A stretch of DNA of 64,000 nucleotides from Flavobacterium gelidicaeli (GCF_013294005.1 NZ_JABSNK010000002.1:1-64000), one strand, 5' to 3'. Numbered from the stretch's first letter, positions 14,838 to 25,094 are shown. Notes: generated from the letters alone by a model not told the origin. Numbers and translations are program-made.

Positions 14838-17603
14838 CTAAACTACTTTTTCTTCAAACGGAATGTTTTTATCTAAAATCTCTTGCAGCAACAAAACAAT
14901 TTGCTCTAGGTAATTACTCATTATCGTTTCGTTTACAATGAATTCGCTTTCTTTTTCTTCTTTAAAATTAAAAGGTAAAAATCCAGATTTTAAATTTTTG
15001 AATGAAATAATTCCCGCTTCAATGGGTTTTGAGTTGGCTAATTTTTCATACATAAAAGCATACGCTAGAACCTGAATAATTTTATCGTTTTTAATATCCT
15101 CCGTCAATCCTTTCCAAGTTTTAAGTATTACACTCGCTTTTTCTACCTTTCCTGTTTTGTAATCTACAATTCTAATATTGCCGTTGCGCTCTTCAATTCG
15201 ATCCACATTACCTTTAATCAGCACTGGAAATGGTAAATTAGGATGCGTTAACGTTCTTTGAAAAGTTTCTTCTAAAGCAATAATCTTGATTGCATCGCCA
15301 CTTTTTATACTTTCTAATTCTACTTTTAAGAAATTAAAAACATTACGTTTAGCCACCTCAAAAGCAAGTAGATTTCTTCCTTTATTAATCTCTCCTTCTT
15401 TATAAACCACCTTAAATTGTTTGAGTACCTCAACATCTATTAATTTAAAGCAGTTTTCAATATCAGCCTCTGAAATAAACTTGCCGACAAATGGATCATA
15501 CAACGCTTTTAAAGTTTCGTGAATAATGGTTCCCAAGGTATTCAAAGCAATATTTTCTTCGACTTCTTCGACTTCACGAATGCGCAGTATCTTTTGAAAA
15601 TAAAACTGAATTGGATTCCGAATATAACTTGTCAATGCCGAAGGCGAAAAACCAGCTGCAGCAATCTCTTTCAAGCGTACCATCGCACTATCTGATTTTT
15701 CAATAATCATAGGTTTATAAGCCGTTTCGGGTAATACGGCATTATAAATCTCATGCGATAAATTGTGATTGGGTTGTTTTTCCACTTCAAGCTGCGTAAT
15801 AAACCTGCTTTTCTCACCAGCATCTAGTCCGTCACTCTCAGTATTATAAAGCAAATAAATATTTTTGGCGCGCTGCAATAAATGGTAAAAGTGATAAGTA
15901 TAAATCGCATCTTTTTCCTTAAAAGTGGGCAATCCTAACTCGCGTTTCACGTCATAAGGAATAAAGGAATTCTGCGATTTTCCCGCTGGAAACTTCCCTT
16001 CATTCATTGACGTTACAATAACCGTATCAAAATCAAGGACGCGACTTTCTAAAACACCCATTATTTGCAAACCATTAAGTGGTTCTCCTTCAAAAGAAAC
16101 TTCGGCCAGGTCAATCACTTGTTTGTATATGGCGTGTAGTGTGTCAATTTTATCAATATGCGTGTGTTGTGAATAATAATTAATCAGCTTATTGATGACT
16201 TTAAAAATAGCAAAAACAAATGCTTTAGTTATTTTCTCTTCCTCATTATCATTACTCAAATTACTCTTGATCGTTAACAATAAATTAGAAATCATTTGCA
16301 AAACAGCCATGGAACCATTGTCCCATTTGGTAAATAACAACGAGAATAATTCTGTGGGTTCTGGATTCAGCTCCATTACCTTGTGATGCGTAATAAAAGT
16401 ATAATTATTTTGATTGATTGTATTGACCAATCCAGTAGTTTTGGCGTAGGGTTCCACTAATGGATGCGTCAAAATATCCAAAACATCTTTATAATACAAC
16501 ACATAACTTTTTGCATTTCGAGACAAAGCGTTAGTATGCATTTTGAATAGTTTGGCAATCAATATTTGTGCAGGATTGTTCTTGCTCGAATAACCCATTG
16601 TAATATTCAAAGCGCCTACGGTTGATGGCAATGAATACAATAGCGGTACCAACACATTTTCCTCACCTAGAACAACGGCAACTTTATCCAGCGAAGCTGT
16701 TGGGTTTTCATTGATGATTTTTTCTATTATAGTTCCTGTAATTTTGGCTTGCCCAATAGTTTTGGGTGTACCAATAACTTGAATATTTTTTGTTTCAGCA
16801 AAATCATTTACAATCCATTCAAAAGGGTTGGATTTATAATGTTTCCAGTTCACTTTAAATCGTCTTAAAAAAAGCCCTGCGTCATGATACGGATCATTTA
16901 AAAAGGTTTGATCTGCATCCCAGTATATTTTGGCTTGGTTCGAAGCAATAAGATGTTGAATTATTTTTTCTTCGGAAGCATTTAAGGCATTAAAGCCTGC
17001 AAATACATATTTTTTATCTGTAATTGTTTTTGAAAAAGGAATGAGATTGTCAACTGCCTGACGGTAAATTAGTCCTTGGTATCCGATCCCCTTTTTAAGA
17101 AGGTGCGCATAAAGCGCTTGATAGTAATTAGGTAGTAATTTCCAGAAATCAATGTAGTTTTCGAGTAGTTGTGTTTTATTCTCCACTTCTATTCCCCATT
17201 TTTTGATATCCTCAATGTCTTTTAGGTAAGACAAAACATGGGTTGGATCTAATAAATAGCGATCAATCTCATTAAAATCTTGTAAAAGCATTTTTGCCCA
17301 ATTGGCAAATAACTCAAACGATTGTTGACTGGATTTTTCAGTGACCGACAAATATACTTCATAGAATTCAAACAATAACTCTATAGGGTCAATAGTGCGT
17401 ATAGCTGCAATATCTTGAATAAAATCCTCAATACTAATAATTTCCGGAGAAAGTATATTAGCACTCACTTGTTTTTTTAAGGCTTCGATTAAGAATATCT
17501 TAGCTCTCTTATTGGGTAAGACTACAATAGTATCCGATAATTTATCGGAGTAATCTTGAATTAAAACTTGTGCAATTTTATCTAAAAAAGAAGAATTTAT
17601 CAT
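14838..17603 (-). CDS. AddB-like PD-(D/E)XK nuclease/inactive helicase
   Basis: Probable AddB-like subunit of a double-strand-break resection enzyme. The 921-aa protein begins with a helicase-like region (VVLPNKRAKIFLIEALKK in place of a Walker A) typical of AddB-type subunits of Bacteroidota, and ends with a RecB-family nuclease domain: conserved Glu/Asp in ALEETFQRT and GNVDRIEERNG, then the IVDYKTGKV motif near residue 820. Mid-protein VTSMNEGKFP is a helicase-like motif. The AddA-like partner lies at 20561-23806, separated by ompA-like and kbl genes on the same strand. It lies just downstream of the OmpA terminator, so it has its own start. Confidence 0.87.
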   Translation of the reverse strand: MINSSFLDKIAQVLIQDYSDKLSDTIVVLPNKRAKIFLIEALKKQVSANILSPEIISIEDFIQDIAAIRTIDPIELLFEFYEVYLSVTEKSSQQSFELFANWAKMLLQDFNEIDRYLLDPTHVLSYLKDIEDIKKWGIEVENKTQLLENYIDFWKLLPNYYQALYAHLLKKGIGYQGLIYRQAVDNLIPFSKTITDKKYVFAGFNALNASEEKIIQHLIASNQAKIYWDADQTFLNDPYHDAGLFLRRFKVNWKHYKSNPFEWIVNDFAETKNIQVIGTPKTIGQAKITGTIIEKIINENPTASLDKVAVVLGEENVLVPLLYSLPSTVGALNITMGYSSKNNPAQILIAKLFKMHTNALSRNAKSYVLYYKDVLDILTHPLVEPYAKTTGLVNTINQNNYTFITHHKVMELNPEPTELFSLLFTKWDNGSMAVLQMISNLLLTIKSNLSNDNEEEKITKAFVFAIFKVINKLINYYSQHTHIDKIDTLHAIYKQVIDLAEVSFEGEPLNGLQIMGVLESRVLDFDTVIVTSMNEGKFPAGKSQNSFIPYDVKRELGLPTFKEKDAIYTYHFYHLLQRAKNIYLLYNTESDGLDAGEKSRFITQLEVEKQPNHNLSHEIYNAVLPETAYKPMIIEKSDSAMVRLKEIAAAGFSPSALTSYIRNPIQFYFQKILRIREVEEVEENIALNTLGTIIHETLKALYDPFVGKFISEADIENCFKLIDVEVLKQFKVVYKEGEINKGRNLLAFEVAKRNVFNFLKVELESIKSGDAIKIIALEETFQRTLTHPNLPFPVLIKGNVDRIEERNGNIRIVDYKTGKVEKASVILKTWKGLTEDIKNDKIIQVLAYAFMYEKLANSKPIEAGIISFKNLKSGFLPFNFKEEKESEFIVNETIMSNYLEQIVLLLQEILDKNIPFEEKVV

Positions 17604-17614
17604 TTCATAAAAAT

Positions 17615-17648
17615 AAAAAAAACGCCCCGATAAATCGAGGCGTTTTCT
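17615..17648 (-). terminator. Terminator after the OmpA gene
   Basis: AACGCCCCGA and TCGAGGCGTT form a 10-bp stem with one mismatch and a TAAA loop, flanked by A and T runs. It lies about 20 nt past the OmpA stop on the minus strand. Confidence 0.8.
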
Positions 17649-17666
17649 AAAATATTTTGAATGAAA

Positions 17667-19100
17667 TTAGTCTTTGATCAAAGAAACTTCAACTCTTCTG
17701 TTTTCAGCTTTTCCTTTAGCTGTTTTATTAGAAGAAATTGGTTTAGTTTCACCAAAACCAGTAGATTTCAATCTATCAGTATTAATACCTTTCTCAACTA
17801 AATAGTTTCTTACAGCAGAAGCTCTGTTTTCAGATAAAGTTTGGTTTAATGCATTACTTCCATCACTATCAGTATGCCCTTCAATCATAAAGTTTGAATT
17901 TGGATACTCTTTTAAGATATCAGTGATTGATTGTAATACTGCAAAAGTTTGTTCTTTAAAAGAAGCTTTTCCAGAATCAAACAAAATCGTTTTACCGTAG
18001 TCATTTAATTGTTTGATAACTTCAGCAGTAACTTCTGGACAACCAGAGTTAGCAACAGTTCCTTTAACAGTAGGACATTTATCATCTTTGTCTAAAACTC
18101 CATCTCCATCAGTATCTGGCCATGGACATCCACCATTTTCTTTAGGACCTGCAACGTTAGGACATTTGTCATTTTTGTCAGCTACACCATCTCCATCAGT
18201 ATCAGGACATCCGTTTAATGATTTAGGACCAGCAACTTCTGGACAAGCATCATCTTTATCAGCAATTCCGTCTCCATCAGTATCAGGACAACCATTAAAT
18301 TCTTTAGGACCAGCAATTTCTGGACAAGAATCATCTTTATCAGCAATTCCATCTCCATCAGTATCAGGACATCCGTTAAATTCTTTCAAACCTGCAACGT
18401 CTGGACAAGCATCGTCTTTATCGTAGATTCCATCTCCGTCAGTATCTTTTCCTCCAAATTTGAAGATAATACCAGCAGTATGTTGGAAATGAGATGGAGC
18501 ATCTGGAGTCCCAGAAACATCTTCTCTATCACCAAAAGATTTTTTGTAAGATGTCTCAAGAGCTAAACCTACATTTTCAGTAAACCAAAAAGTTAATCCA
18601 GCACCTGGGTTAAGTGTTCCGTAGCTACTATCTCCGAAGAAAGTATAACCACCACCAACATGTAGTGAAGGATCGATAACTTTAGAGTTAATTAAAGTCA
18701 TAAAACTGTATTTAACGCTTGCGTCAATACCGTAGTACATTAAGTCACCAGGATTAGAAACTACATTTCCGCGAGCATCGTGCCCTAAAGCTGTAGGATC
18801 AAATTTTACATATTTATCAATTTTATTAACAGATCCTTGTAATCCAAAAGAGAAATTATCTCCAAGATACTTAGATACACTAATATATGATACAGAAGGC
18901 AAAACGTTCCAATTATCTTTAGCAGCAAATGGCTGAGAGAAATGTTGATCTAACCATCCATTACCTCCAGTAGCACTAGCTCTAGTGTCTACAGCATTGG
19001 CTCCAAATGAGATAGCCCATGGGTTGTTACTGTCTTGTGCTTGAGAATTTAATCCCATAACCATCATAGCAGCAACTAAAACTTTGTTAAGATGTTTCAT
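17667..19100 (-). CDS. OmpA-family outer membrane protein with thrombospondin type 3 repeats
   Basis: An abundant-type envelope protein of 477 aa. A signal peptide ([15 protein letters not shown]) precedes a beta-barrel of about 190 residues; residues 219-355 hold five calcium-binding TSP3 repeats of about 27 residues ([15 protein letters not shown] type); residues about 365-475 form the OmpA peptidoglycan-binding domain ([20 protein letters not shown], then [12 protein letters not shown] and NRRVEVSL). It likely links outer membrane and peptidoglycan. A full -33/-7 promoter lies upstream and a terminator downstream, so it is a single-gene unit. Confidence 0.95.
   Translation of the reverse strand: MKHLNKVLVAAMMVMGLNSQAQDSNNPWAISFGANAVDTRASATGGNGWLDQHFSQPFAAKDNWNVLPSVSYISVSKYLGDNFSFGLQGSVNKIDKYVKFDPTALGHDARGNVVSNPGDLMYYGIDASVKYSFMTLINSKVIDPSLHVGGGYTFFGDSSYGTLNPGAGLTFWFTENVGLALETSYKKSFGDREDVSGTPDAPSHFQHTAGIIFKFGGKDTDGDGIYDKDDACPDVAGLKEFNGCPDTDGDGIADKDDSCPEIAGPKEFNGCPDTDGDGIADKDDACPEVAGPKSLNGCPDTDGDGVADKNDKCPNVAGPKENGGCPWPDTDGDGVLDKDDKCPTVKGTVANSGCPEVTAEVIKQLNDYGKTILFDSGKASFKEQTFAVLQSITDILKEYPNSNFMIEGHTDSDGSNALNQTLSENRASAVRNYLVEKGINTDRLKSTGFGETKPISSNKTAKGKAENRRVEVSLIKD
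18036..18446 (-). repeat. In-gene tandem repeats encoding TSP3 units
   Basis: Five imperfect units of about 81 nt encode the calcium-binding DxDxDG motifs of the OmpA-like protein. Near-identical neighbouring units could allow copy-number change by slippage or recombination. Confidence 0.85.
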
Positions 19101-19138
19101 ACTTATTATTTTTAATTACAATTTTAGTTAATTACATA

Positions 19139-19169
19139 CAAAAGTAACGCCTTAATTACTAATTACAAA
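19139..19169 (-). promoter_or_regulatory. Promoter of the OmpA gene
   Basis: On the minus strand TTTG (19166-19169) is followed after 19 nt by TACTTTTG (19139-19146), a full match to the Bacteroidota consensus, with a leader of about 30 nt. Confidence 0.75.
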
Positions 19170-19234
19170 ATCTAATGTTAAAAAAAACTAATTTTGTGGC
19201 ATTAAAGTGGTAATTCTATAAACTTGAGTTATAA

Positions 19235-20428
19235 TTATACAACATTCAGAGAATGACCTACTTCAATAAATGCTGAAATGGCTTTATCTAAATGCTCCTT
19301 TGTGTGAGCAGCTGATAATTGAACTCTAATTCTAGCCTTATCCTTAGGTACAACTGGAAAGAAAAACCCAATTACATAGATTCCTTTTTTCAATAATTCA
19401 TCTGCCATAGTTTGTGATAACTTAGCATCGTACAACATAACAGGAACAATAGCCGAATCTCCATCAACAATATCAAAACCAGCTTTTTTCATACCAGCCT
19501 TGAAATAGTTTGTATTCCACTCTAATTGATCTCTTAAGGTCGTGTCTTTTTCTAATAACTCAAACACTTTTATAGACGCACCCACAATTGCTGGTGCTAA
19601 TGAATTAGAGAATAAATATGGTCTTGATCGCTGACGCAATAATTCGATTATTTCTTTTTTTGCTGTAGTATATCCTCCCATGGCACCACCTAAAGCTTTT
19701 CCTAAGGTTCCAGTAATTATATCTACTCTCCCCATTACTCCTTTTGCTTCTAGCGTTCCTTTTCCTGTTGCTCCAATAAAACCAGCTGCGTGACATTCAT
19801 CAACCATCACCATAGCATCGTATTTATCTGCTAGATCACAAATTTTATCAAGAGGCGCTACTACACCATCCATAGAGAAAACACCGTCAGTTACAATAAT
19901 CTTGAAACGACTTCCTGCTTCATTTGCTTTGATCAATTGTTGCTCTAAGTCTTCCATATTACTATTTTCATAACGATAACGCGACGCTTTACACAAGCGC
20001 ACCCCGTCAATAATAGAGGCATGGTTCAAACTATCTGAAATTATTGCGTCTCCTTCACCTAATAATGGTTCGAATACGCCACCGTTTGCATCAAAAGCTG
20101 CTGCATAAAGGATAGTATCTTCTGTTCCGTAGAATTCAGAAATTTTTCTTTCTAATGTTTTATGAATATCCTGCGTCCCACAAATAAATCGCACAGAAGA
20201 CATTCCGAAACCGTGCGTATCCATAGCGTCTTTAGCTGCCTGAATTACTTCTGGATGTGATGACAACCCTAAGTAGTTGTTAGCACAAAAATTCAAAACT
20301 GTTTCTCCTGTTGAAATCGTAATTTCAGCATCTTGAGGTGAAGTGATGATTCTTTCTTTCTTGAATATCCCGTTGTCTTCTATTGTTTGCAATTCGTTTT
20401 GCAAATGTTCTTTTATTTTTCCGTACAT
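19235..20428 (-). CDS. kbl: Glycine C-acetyltransferase (2-amino-3-ketobutyrate CoA ligase)
   Basis: PLP enzyme of threonine catabolism: cleaves 2-amino-3-oxobutyrate with CoA to glycine and acetyl-CoA. The alpha-oxoamine synthase layout is complete: [14 protein letters not shown] near residue 47, [25 protein letters not shown] with the PLP-binding Asp and His, and the Schiff-base lysine in [15 protein letters not shown]. Length 397 aa is normal for Kbl. Threonine dehydrogenase is not adjacent. Related 8-amino-7-oxononanoate synthase and serine palmitoyltransferase share the fold, but the N-terminus and overall pattern fit Kbl best. Confidence 0.92.
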   Translation of the reverse strand: MYGKIKEHLQNELQTIEDNGIFKKERIITSPQDAEITISTGETVLNFCANNYLGLSSHPEVIQAAKDAMDTHGFGMSSVRFICGTQDIHKTLERKISEFYGTEDTILYAAAFDANGGVFEPLLGEGDAIISDSLNHASIIDGVRLCKASRYRYENSNMEDLEQQLIKANEAGSRFKIIVTDGVFSMDGVVAPLDKICDLADKYDAMVMVDECHAAGFIGATGKGTLEAKGVMGRVDIITGTLGKALGGAMGGYTTAKKEIIELLRQRSRPYLFSNSLAPAIVGASIKVFELLEKDTTLRDQLEWNTNYFKAGMKKAGFDIVDGDSAIVPVMLYDAKLSQTMADELLKKGIYVIGFFFPVVPKDKARIRVQLSAAHTKEHLDKAISAFIEVGHSLNVV

Positions 20429-20560
20429 AATTTATGGTGTATTTTGTTTAAAGTTTTATTTGTTTAGCGTTATAATAATAACTGCAGTATAATTTCTATT
20501 CGACCTTATAGTAGACCAACAATAACGTGAACCCACTTTTACGAATAATTCATTTATACG

Positions 20561-23500
20561 TTACAAATTTACTACATCGATTCCTTTTCCGATGTAAATC
20601 AGCGCTTTTTTTACGACTTTATAACCCATTAGTTCAATCGCCTGCTCGTAACCTTCTAATTGCTTTTGATATTTAGCATTGTGAGCTCCCGTTTTATAAT
20701 CTAAAAGATACACTTCCTTAGCTTGGTTTATAACCATTCGATCTGGCTTGATGGTGTTCCCTTCTTTTTGAATGATCGTTTGTTCATTTAAAACTGTATT
20801 TCCAGATGCAAAACATACTGCTAATTCCGGATGGTTTACAATATCTACAATCGTTTGATGAACCAGTTCTTTTTGCCCAAAATTGATTAGACCGTTTTCG
20901 ATTGCTTTATCAACAGCTAATGTTACATCTTCTTTGGTTTTCACCAAAGATAGAATCTCGTGAACCAGATTCCCATACTCAATAGACTCCTGCTGGTGGG
21001 TTCCCCACATCAATGCTTCGCGCTGGGCGATTTTTATGTTTTTTGGGTTTAAAGTTTCCGCAACAACTTCAATCTTTTTTGAAGTATCGACATGCTTTGA
21101 TGCTGCGGATAATTTTACTGGACTACCAAATGCATACTCAAATTTCTCTGGATCAAAACCGTCTTTACTATCTAAGTAATTGATAAAGAAAGTGGACATA
21201 TTATTTGGCTTTACCTCACCCTTGCTTGTTAAATTCATATTCGAAATAACATACAATTGTTCCTCTGCACGGGTTAAAGCTACGTACAAAACATTGATAT
21301 TATCCAGTAATTCCTCTTGCTTCTTTAAATCAAATACTGCTTTGGCTTTTTCACCAAAACCCTCAACAGCGCTACTATTATCAATAAGCACCTTAGGTAG
21401 ATCAAAATCGGCTTCCTCAGTATCGAGCCACAATTTATCTTTCGGTTTTCTACTGTAATCTTCCTCGGCAAACGGCATAATAACAACTGGGAATTCCAAT
21501 CCTTTTGACTTATGAATGGTCATAATACGCACGGCATTATTCCCCTCTGGTGACGGAATACTAAATTTCTCTGCATTTTTATCCCAGAAGTTTAAGAAAT
21601 CGGCAATTCCAGCTTGGTTGCGAACGTCGCGTTCAAGAACGATGTCGAGAAAATATTGCACATACGCTCCGCCGCCTTTGGCGAGCTCTGGCGATAAAAA
21701 TTTTGAAATAACTACCTCCACCGCTTCATACAATGATTTCTTTCGAATATTTTGAAACGAAAGCCTAATATCAAAACTAGTAAGCCAGTTCTCAAACTCT
21801 AGTTCGTTTTTATGCTCCATTCCCTGAGCAATGAAGTCGTGAACTTCTAATTTGTCCTGAACGTGCTCTGCGATATAATGCAAAAAATAAGCTTTCGCCT
21901 CTAGGTCGGCGTTATTTTTAAGGTATTTTAATAAGTGAATGATTAAGCGTACCTCGGTTGCATTCTGGATCATCAGTGTTTCTGATGATAAAAGCGGAAT
22001 ATTTTGCTCGGTTAAATAATTGGCAATCGCAACACCTTGACTACGTTTGCGGGTTAAAACAACAATGTCTTTGTATTCAAAACCTTCTCGAAGGACTTTC
22101 TGAATCGTATTTAAAGTCGCCAAAACAAATAACGCTGTTTTATCCAGCGCTTCGTCATCGTCATCAGTGGTTTCTACCTCTGGAATAAAAGAAATATTTA
22201 CATAACCACCGGTTTTACTATTCGTTTTTTGATGGCTGTGATTTTCATATAAATCTTTGTAATCAGGATGCTCAAACTCGCCTGAAAGCATTTTGAAAAA
22301 CTCGTTATTAAAATCGATCACTTGCGAATACGAACGGTAGTTTTTATCCAAATGCTCGAGTCTTTTATCTGGATTATTGAACGGATTATTGTCTTTACTC
22401 AACGCAATAAACTGCTCTGCTTTTCCTCCACGCCAGCGATAAATTGATTGTTTAGGATCTCCTACAATCATCAACGTTCCTTTTTCGCCAAAGTCATCCT
22501 GACCCGAAAGCGCATTATCAATCAACGGAATTAAATTCTGCCACTGCATCTCTGAAGTATCTTGAAATTCGTCTATAAAAAAATGGCGGTAACGCTCCCC
22601 TAATCGTTCATATATAAAAGGAGCGGGTTGATTTTGAATTTCGCGATGAATTAGCGAATTGAATTCGGTTATCGAAAGCACATTTTGTTCTTCCTGAATT
22701 TTAGCCAATTCATTACTCACCGTATTCAATAAAGAAAGTGGCGTAATGTTTTTAAGAAAGGCTTTATAGAAATCTCTTTTCTCGAAATTTTTATAAATTG
22801 TAGCTAGGATTTGGATTAATTCCGGGATTAGATTCTCAATTAGCGCGCGGTCTTTTGCCGTTTTGTTAATGGCAATGTCCTCAAACTCGTGAAAGGTTTT
22901 ATTTTTTGGATTGAATTTTTCGTCTCGAATGCTAATCAAGTGATTGGGAAACGTACCTCTAGAAAACGATTTTAAATCGATGCCGTTATTTTCAATTAGC
23001 GTTAAAGCAGCCTGAGCAAATTCGGCGTTGTCTTTTTCTAAGACTTTACAACTTGTTATTAGTTTCTTCTTAATCTCGACAAAATCAGCAATGGATTTAT
23101 CCTGAAAATGCGTAATTTCAGATCGGTGGTTTTCGTTCAAAACCAATCGTCCCGTATCTAGAATTTCACGCGAAATATCCCAAGACTTATCATCATCGGT
23201 TTTTTCCATCGTGAAATCAATCAGCAATTTGGTGAGCGTTTCATCTTCCCCTGCTTGAGCAATAATGGCATCAACAGCTTCAATTAATAAATTTTCGGTA
23301 TCTAATGTGACTTCAAAAGTCATAGGTAAATTTAAGTCATGCGCAAAAGCACGAATTACTTTATGCGTAAATTTATCAATAGTCGAAATATCAAAAGCCG
23401 CATAATTGTGAATAATATGCTTGATGATTTGCTGCGACTTCACTTTTATTTCTATTATCGAAAGTCCCGTATCTGCGGATAAATCCTGCATTAACTCAGC

Positions 23501-23806
23501 TGCCTTTTGAGAAGGTTCGTCCTTAGCAAATTCAGACAAACTCCCTACGATGCGGCTTTTCATTTCGTGGACCGCTTTGTTGGTAAACGTAATAGCAAGA
23601 ATATTTCTGTACGCGTCATTTTTATGTGCGGTTAGAATAATTTTTAAATATTCTTTGACTAGCGCATAGGTTTTTCCAGAACCCGCAGAGGCATCGTATA
23701 TGGAGAAAGAAGGTCTCCCCACCCCTCCCGACTTTTTAGGACTACCCGAAGGGGAGGGAGTCGAAACTGGATTTATATTGTCTTCTGAATTGCTGATATT
23801 TTCCAT
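20561..23806 (-). CDS. AddA-like UvrD helicase-nuclease
   Basis: Probable AddA-like motor and nuclease of a double-strand-break resection complex, 1081 aa. SF1A helicase motifs appear in order: Walker A ASAGSGKTYALVKEYL, ILAITFTNKAVHEMKSRI, FIDEFQDTSEMQW, VGDPKQSIYRWRGG, TIHKSKGLEFPVVIMPF and VALTRAEEQLYVI. The C-terminal RecB-type nuclease motif YLLDYKTGAHN is present with the preceding Asp in KPDRMVIN. The N-terminal about 30 residues are low complexity and may not be conserved. The AddB-like partner is about 3 kb downstream, separated by kbl and the OmpA gene rather than adjacent. Confidence 0.9.
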   Translation of the reverse strand: MENISNSEDNINPVSTPSPSGSPKKSGGVGRPSFSIYDASAGSGKTYALVKEYLKIILTAHKNDAYRNILAITFTNKAVHEMKSRIVGSLSEFAKDEPSQKAAELMQDLSADTGLSIIEIKVKSQQIIKHIIHNYAAFDISTIDKFTHKVIRAFAHDLNLPMTFEVTLDTENLLIEAVDAIIAQAGEDETLTKLLIDFTMEKTDDDKSWDISREILDTGRLVLNENHRSEITHFQDKSIADFVEIKKKLITSCKVLEKDNAEFAQAALTLIENNGIDLKSFSRGTFPNHLISIRDEKFNPKNKTFHEFEDIAINKTAKDRALIENLIPELIQILATIYKNFEKRDFYKAFLKNITPLSLLNTVSNELAKIQEEQNVLSITEFNSLIHREIQNQPAPFIYERLGERYRHFFIDEFQDTSEMQWQNLIPLIDNALSGQDDFGEKGTLMIVGDPKQSIYRWRGGKAEQFIALSKDNNPFNNPDKRLEHLDKNYRSYSQVIDFNNEFFKMLSGEFEHPDYKDLYENHSHQKTNSKTGGYVNISFIPEVETTDDDDEALDKTALFVLATLNTIQKVLREGFEYKDIVVLTRKRSQGVAIANYLTEQNIPLLSSETLMIQNATEVRLIIHLLKYLKNNADLEAKAYFLHYIAEHVQDKLEVHDFIAQGMEHKNELEFENWLTSFDIRLSFQNIRKKSLYEAVEVVISKFLSPELAKGGGAYVQYFLDIVLERDVRNQAGIADFLNFWDKNAEKFSIPSPEGNNAVRIMTIHKSKGLEFPVVIMPFAEEDYSRKPKDKLWLDTEEADFDLPKVLIDNSSAVEGFGEKAKAVFDLKKQEELLDNINVLYVALTRAEEQLYVISNMNLTSKGEVKPNNMSTFFINYLDSKDGFDPEKFEYAFGSPVKLSAASKHVDTSKKIEVVAETLNPKNIKIAQREALMWGTHQQESIEYGNLVHEILSLVKTKEDVTLAVDKAIENGLINFGQKELVHQTIVDIVNHPELAVCFASGNTVLNEQTIIQKEGNTIKPDRMVINQAKEVYLLDYKTGAHNAKYQKQLEGYEQAIELMGYKVVKKALIYIGKGIDVVNL

Positions 23807-23899
23807 GGTGGTTTTGTGTCTGAATAGCTTTTTTTTATAGAAATGCTTTTCATTATTCTTTCTTGAAAGCGAACCTAATTTTAAATATAAATATTGAAA

Positions 23900-24496
23900 T
23901 TATGGTTTGGTAAATTTTATATCAACCTTTTTATTCGGCCTCACAGGTAAAGGTAATTCTAATGTATCTTTATTCATTGTGAAATTTACAAACTCTTTTC
24001 TTTCGTCAATTATACTTTTAATTTTCTTTATTCTATTATCATGACTTTTACTTTTTCTCATTAATTCCTTGAATAAAGATCTCGATGATTTAAATTTCTC
24101 TGAAGGATCATTTTCATCAAAATTAAAAGACAATGTTTTACCATTTTTATAATCAATTTCTACTCTAATTATTGGATAATCGCATATACACAATTTTACA
24201 GAATCTGGATTTTTTTGATACCGATCTACGGAAGTATTTTTTGTGTCATTTTCAATATTATTTAGGTAGTCTTCTTCTATGTTAAAAGCATAATAAACGA
24301 GTTTCCCATTATCCTTTTCCATTTGAACATCACCAGATTCGTCAATTTTCGCGTACAATAATGGCTTTATTTGTAATCCAAAAGTATACATAGGTAAAGT
24401 GTATAGATAAGACATGATTTCTATAGATTTAATCCCGCTATCCGTTGGTGTGCAACGTAAAAAAAATAATGATAGAAAAATCAACAATTTATTCAT
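23900..24496 (-). CDS. Hypothetical lipoprotein, 198 aa
   Basis: I do not recognise a family. The N-terminus MNKLLIFLSLFFLRC is a short lipoprotein signal with a lipobox-like end (FFLRC), so the mature protein is probably lipid-anchored at Cys15. The rest is soluble, strand-rich and charged, with DPSEKFKSSRSLFKELMRKS near the C-terminal third. It is on the same strand as the AddA-like gene with a gap of about 93 nt and has no shared motif with it. A family B repeat lies beyond its 5' end on the opposite orientation. Confidence 0.65.
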   Translation of the reverse strand: MNKLLIFLSLFFLRCTPTDSGIKSIEIMSYLYTLPMYTFGLQIKPLLYAKIDESGDVQMEKDNGKLVYYAFNIEEDYLNNIENDTKNTSVDRYQKNPDSVKLCICDYPIIRVEIDYKNGKTLSFNFDENDPSEKFKSSRSLFKELMRKSKSHDNRIKKIKSIIDERKEFVNFTMNKDTLELPLPVRPNKKVDIKFTKP

Positions 24497-24550
24497 AGAA
24501 TGTTTTTTTGGTTTCTTAACAAAACATAATTTTCTTGTTTAAAAAAGTCC

Positions 24551-24630
24551 CTAGCCCTGATGGAAACGGCATCCTTTGCTGCCGGGTTTCGGCAGGAAAG
24601 ATAGAATGTACAGCAGGAAAAAGCTCCTAA
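24551..24630 (+). repeat. Hairpin-centred intergenic repeat, family B, copy 3
   Basis: Starts CTAGCCCTGATGGAAACGGC, then ATC and a hairpin with arms CTTTGCTGCC (24574-24583) and GGCAGGAAAG (24591-24600), one mismatch, then ATAGAATGTACAGCAGGAAA and AAGCTCCTAAAAAA. It lies upstream of, and in the same orientation as, the rbfA promoter. Confidence 0.8.
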
Positions 24631-24666
24631 AAAACAGCTTAAAGAATAGGTTGCTTTTAAAAATTG

Positions 24667-24696
24667 TTTGTTTAATGTTTAAAAGTAGTATTTTTG
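24667..24696 (+). promoter_or_regulatory. Promoter of rbfA, predicted leaderless
   Basis: TTTG (24667-24670), 18 nt, then TATTTTTG (24689-24696): a full Bacteroidota promoter. The -7 box ends 4 nt before the ATG, so transcription probably starts at or within a few bases of the start codon. Confidence 0.75.
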
Positions 24697-24700
24697 CACT

Positions 24701-25093
24701 ATGGAAACAAATAGACAGAAAAAAATAGGTGGGGTGATCCAAAAAGATTTGGTTGATATCCTGCAAGGTGAAGTGAGAAAAAATGGCGTATCTAATTTAA
24801 TTATTTCGGTATCTAAAGTTAGTGTGACTACAGATTTGTCTGTGGCAACGGTGTATTTAAGTGTATTTCCTCAAGACAAGGCTGCTGAAATTCTGGAAGC
24901 TGTGAAGTCGAATGCTAAAACAATTAAGCATGATTTGTCACAAAGAGTGCGTTTGCAATTAAGAAAAGTACCTAATTTGGTTTTCTTTATTGATGACTCT
25001 TTAGATTATATTGAAAAAATAAATACTGCTTTGTCAAATAGAGATAATCCTATTGAAAACAGAGACCTATTAGAAAAACGCAAGTTGATATAA
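24701..25093 (+). CDS. rbfA: 30S ribosome-binding factor A
   Basis: Assists late maturation of the 30S subunit and cold adaptation by binding near the 16S rRNA 5' helix. The 130-aa protein has the RbfA KH-like fold: METNRQKKIGGVIQKDLVDI at the N-terminus, then VSVTTDLSVATVYLSVF in the core and RVRLQLRKVPNLVFFIDDSL, the most conserved block of the family. The next gene, the LolC/FtsX-type permease, begins 1 nt after the stop, so they form one transcript. The promoter predicts a leaderless mRNA. Confidence 0.95.
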   Translation: METNRQKKIGGVIQKDLVDILQGEVRKNGVSNLIISVSKVSVTTDLSVATVYLSVFPQDKAAEILEAVKSNAKTIKHDLSQRVRLQLRKVPNLVFFIDDSLDYIEKINTALSNRDNPIENRDLLEKRKLI

Positions 25094-25094
25094 T

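Noticed and set aside
18013..18426. Plus-strand open frame opposite the OmpA TSP3 repeats
   Set aside because: It is an antisense shadow of the in-gene tandem repeats; the periodic Ser/Pro pattern mirrors the DxDxDG repeats.
18036..18446. CRISPR-like array from regularly spaced repeats
   Set aside because: The period follows 27-residue protein units inside a long gene; there are no unique spacers or cas genes.
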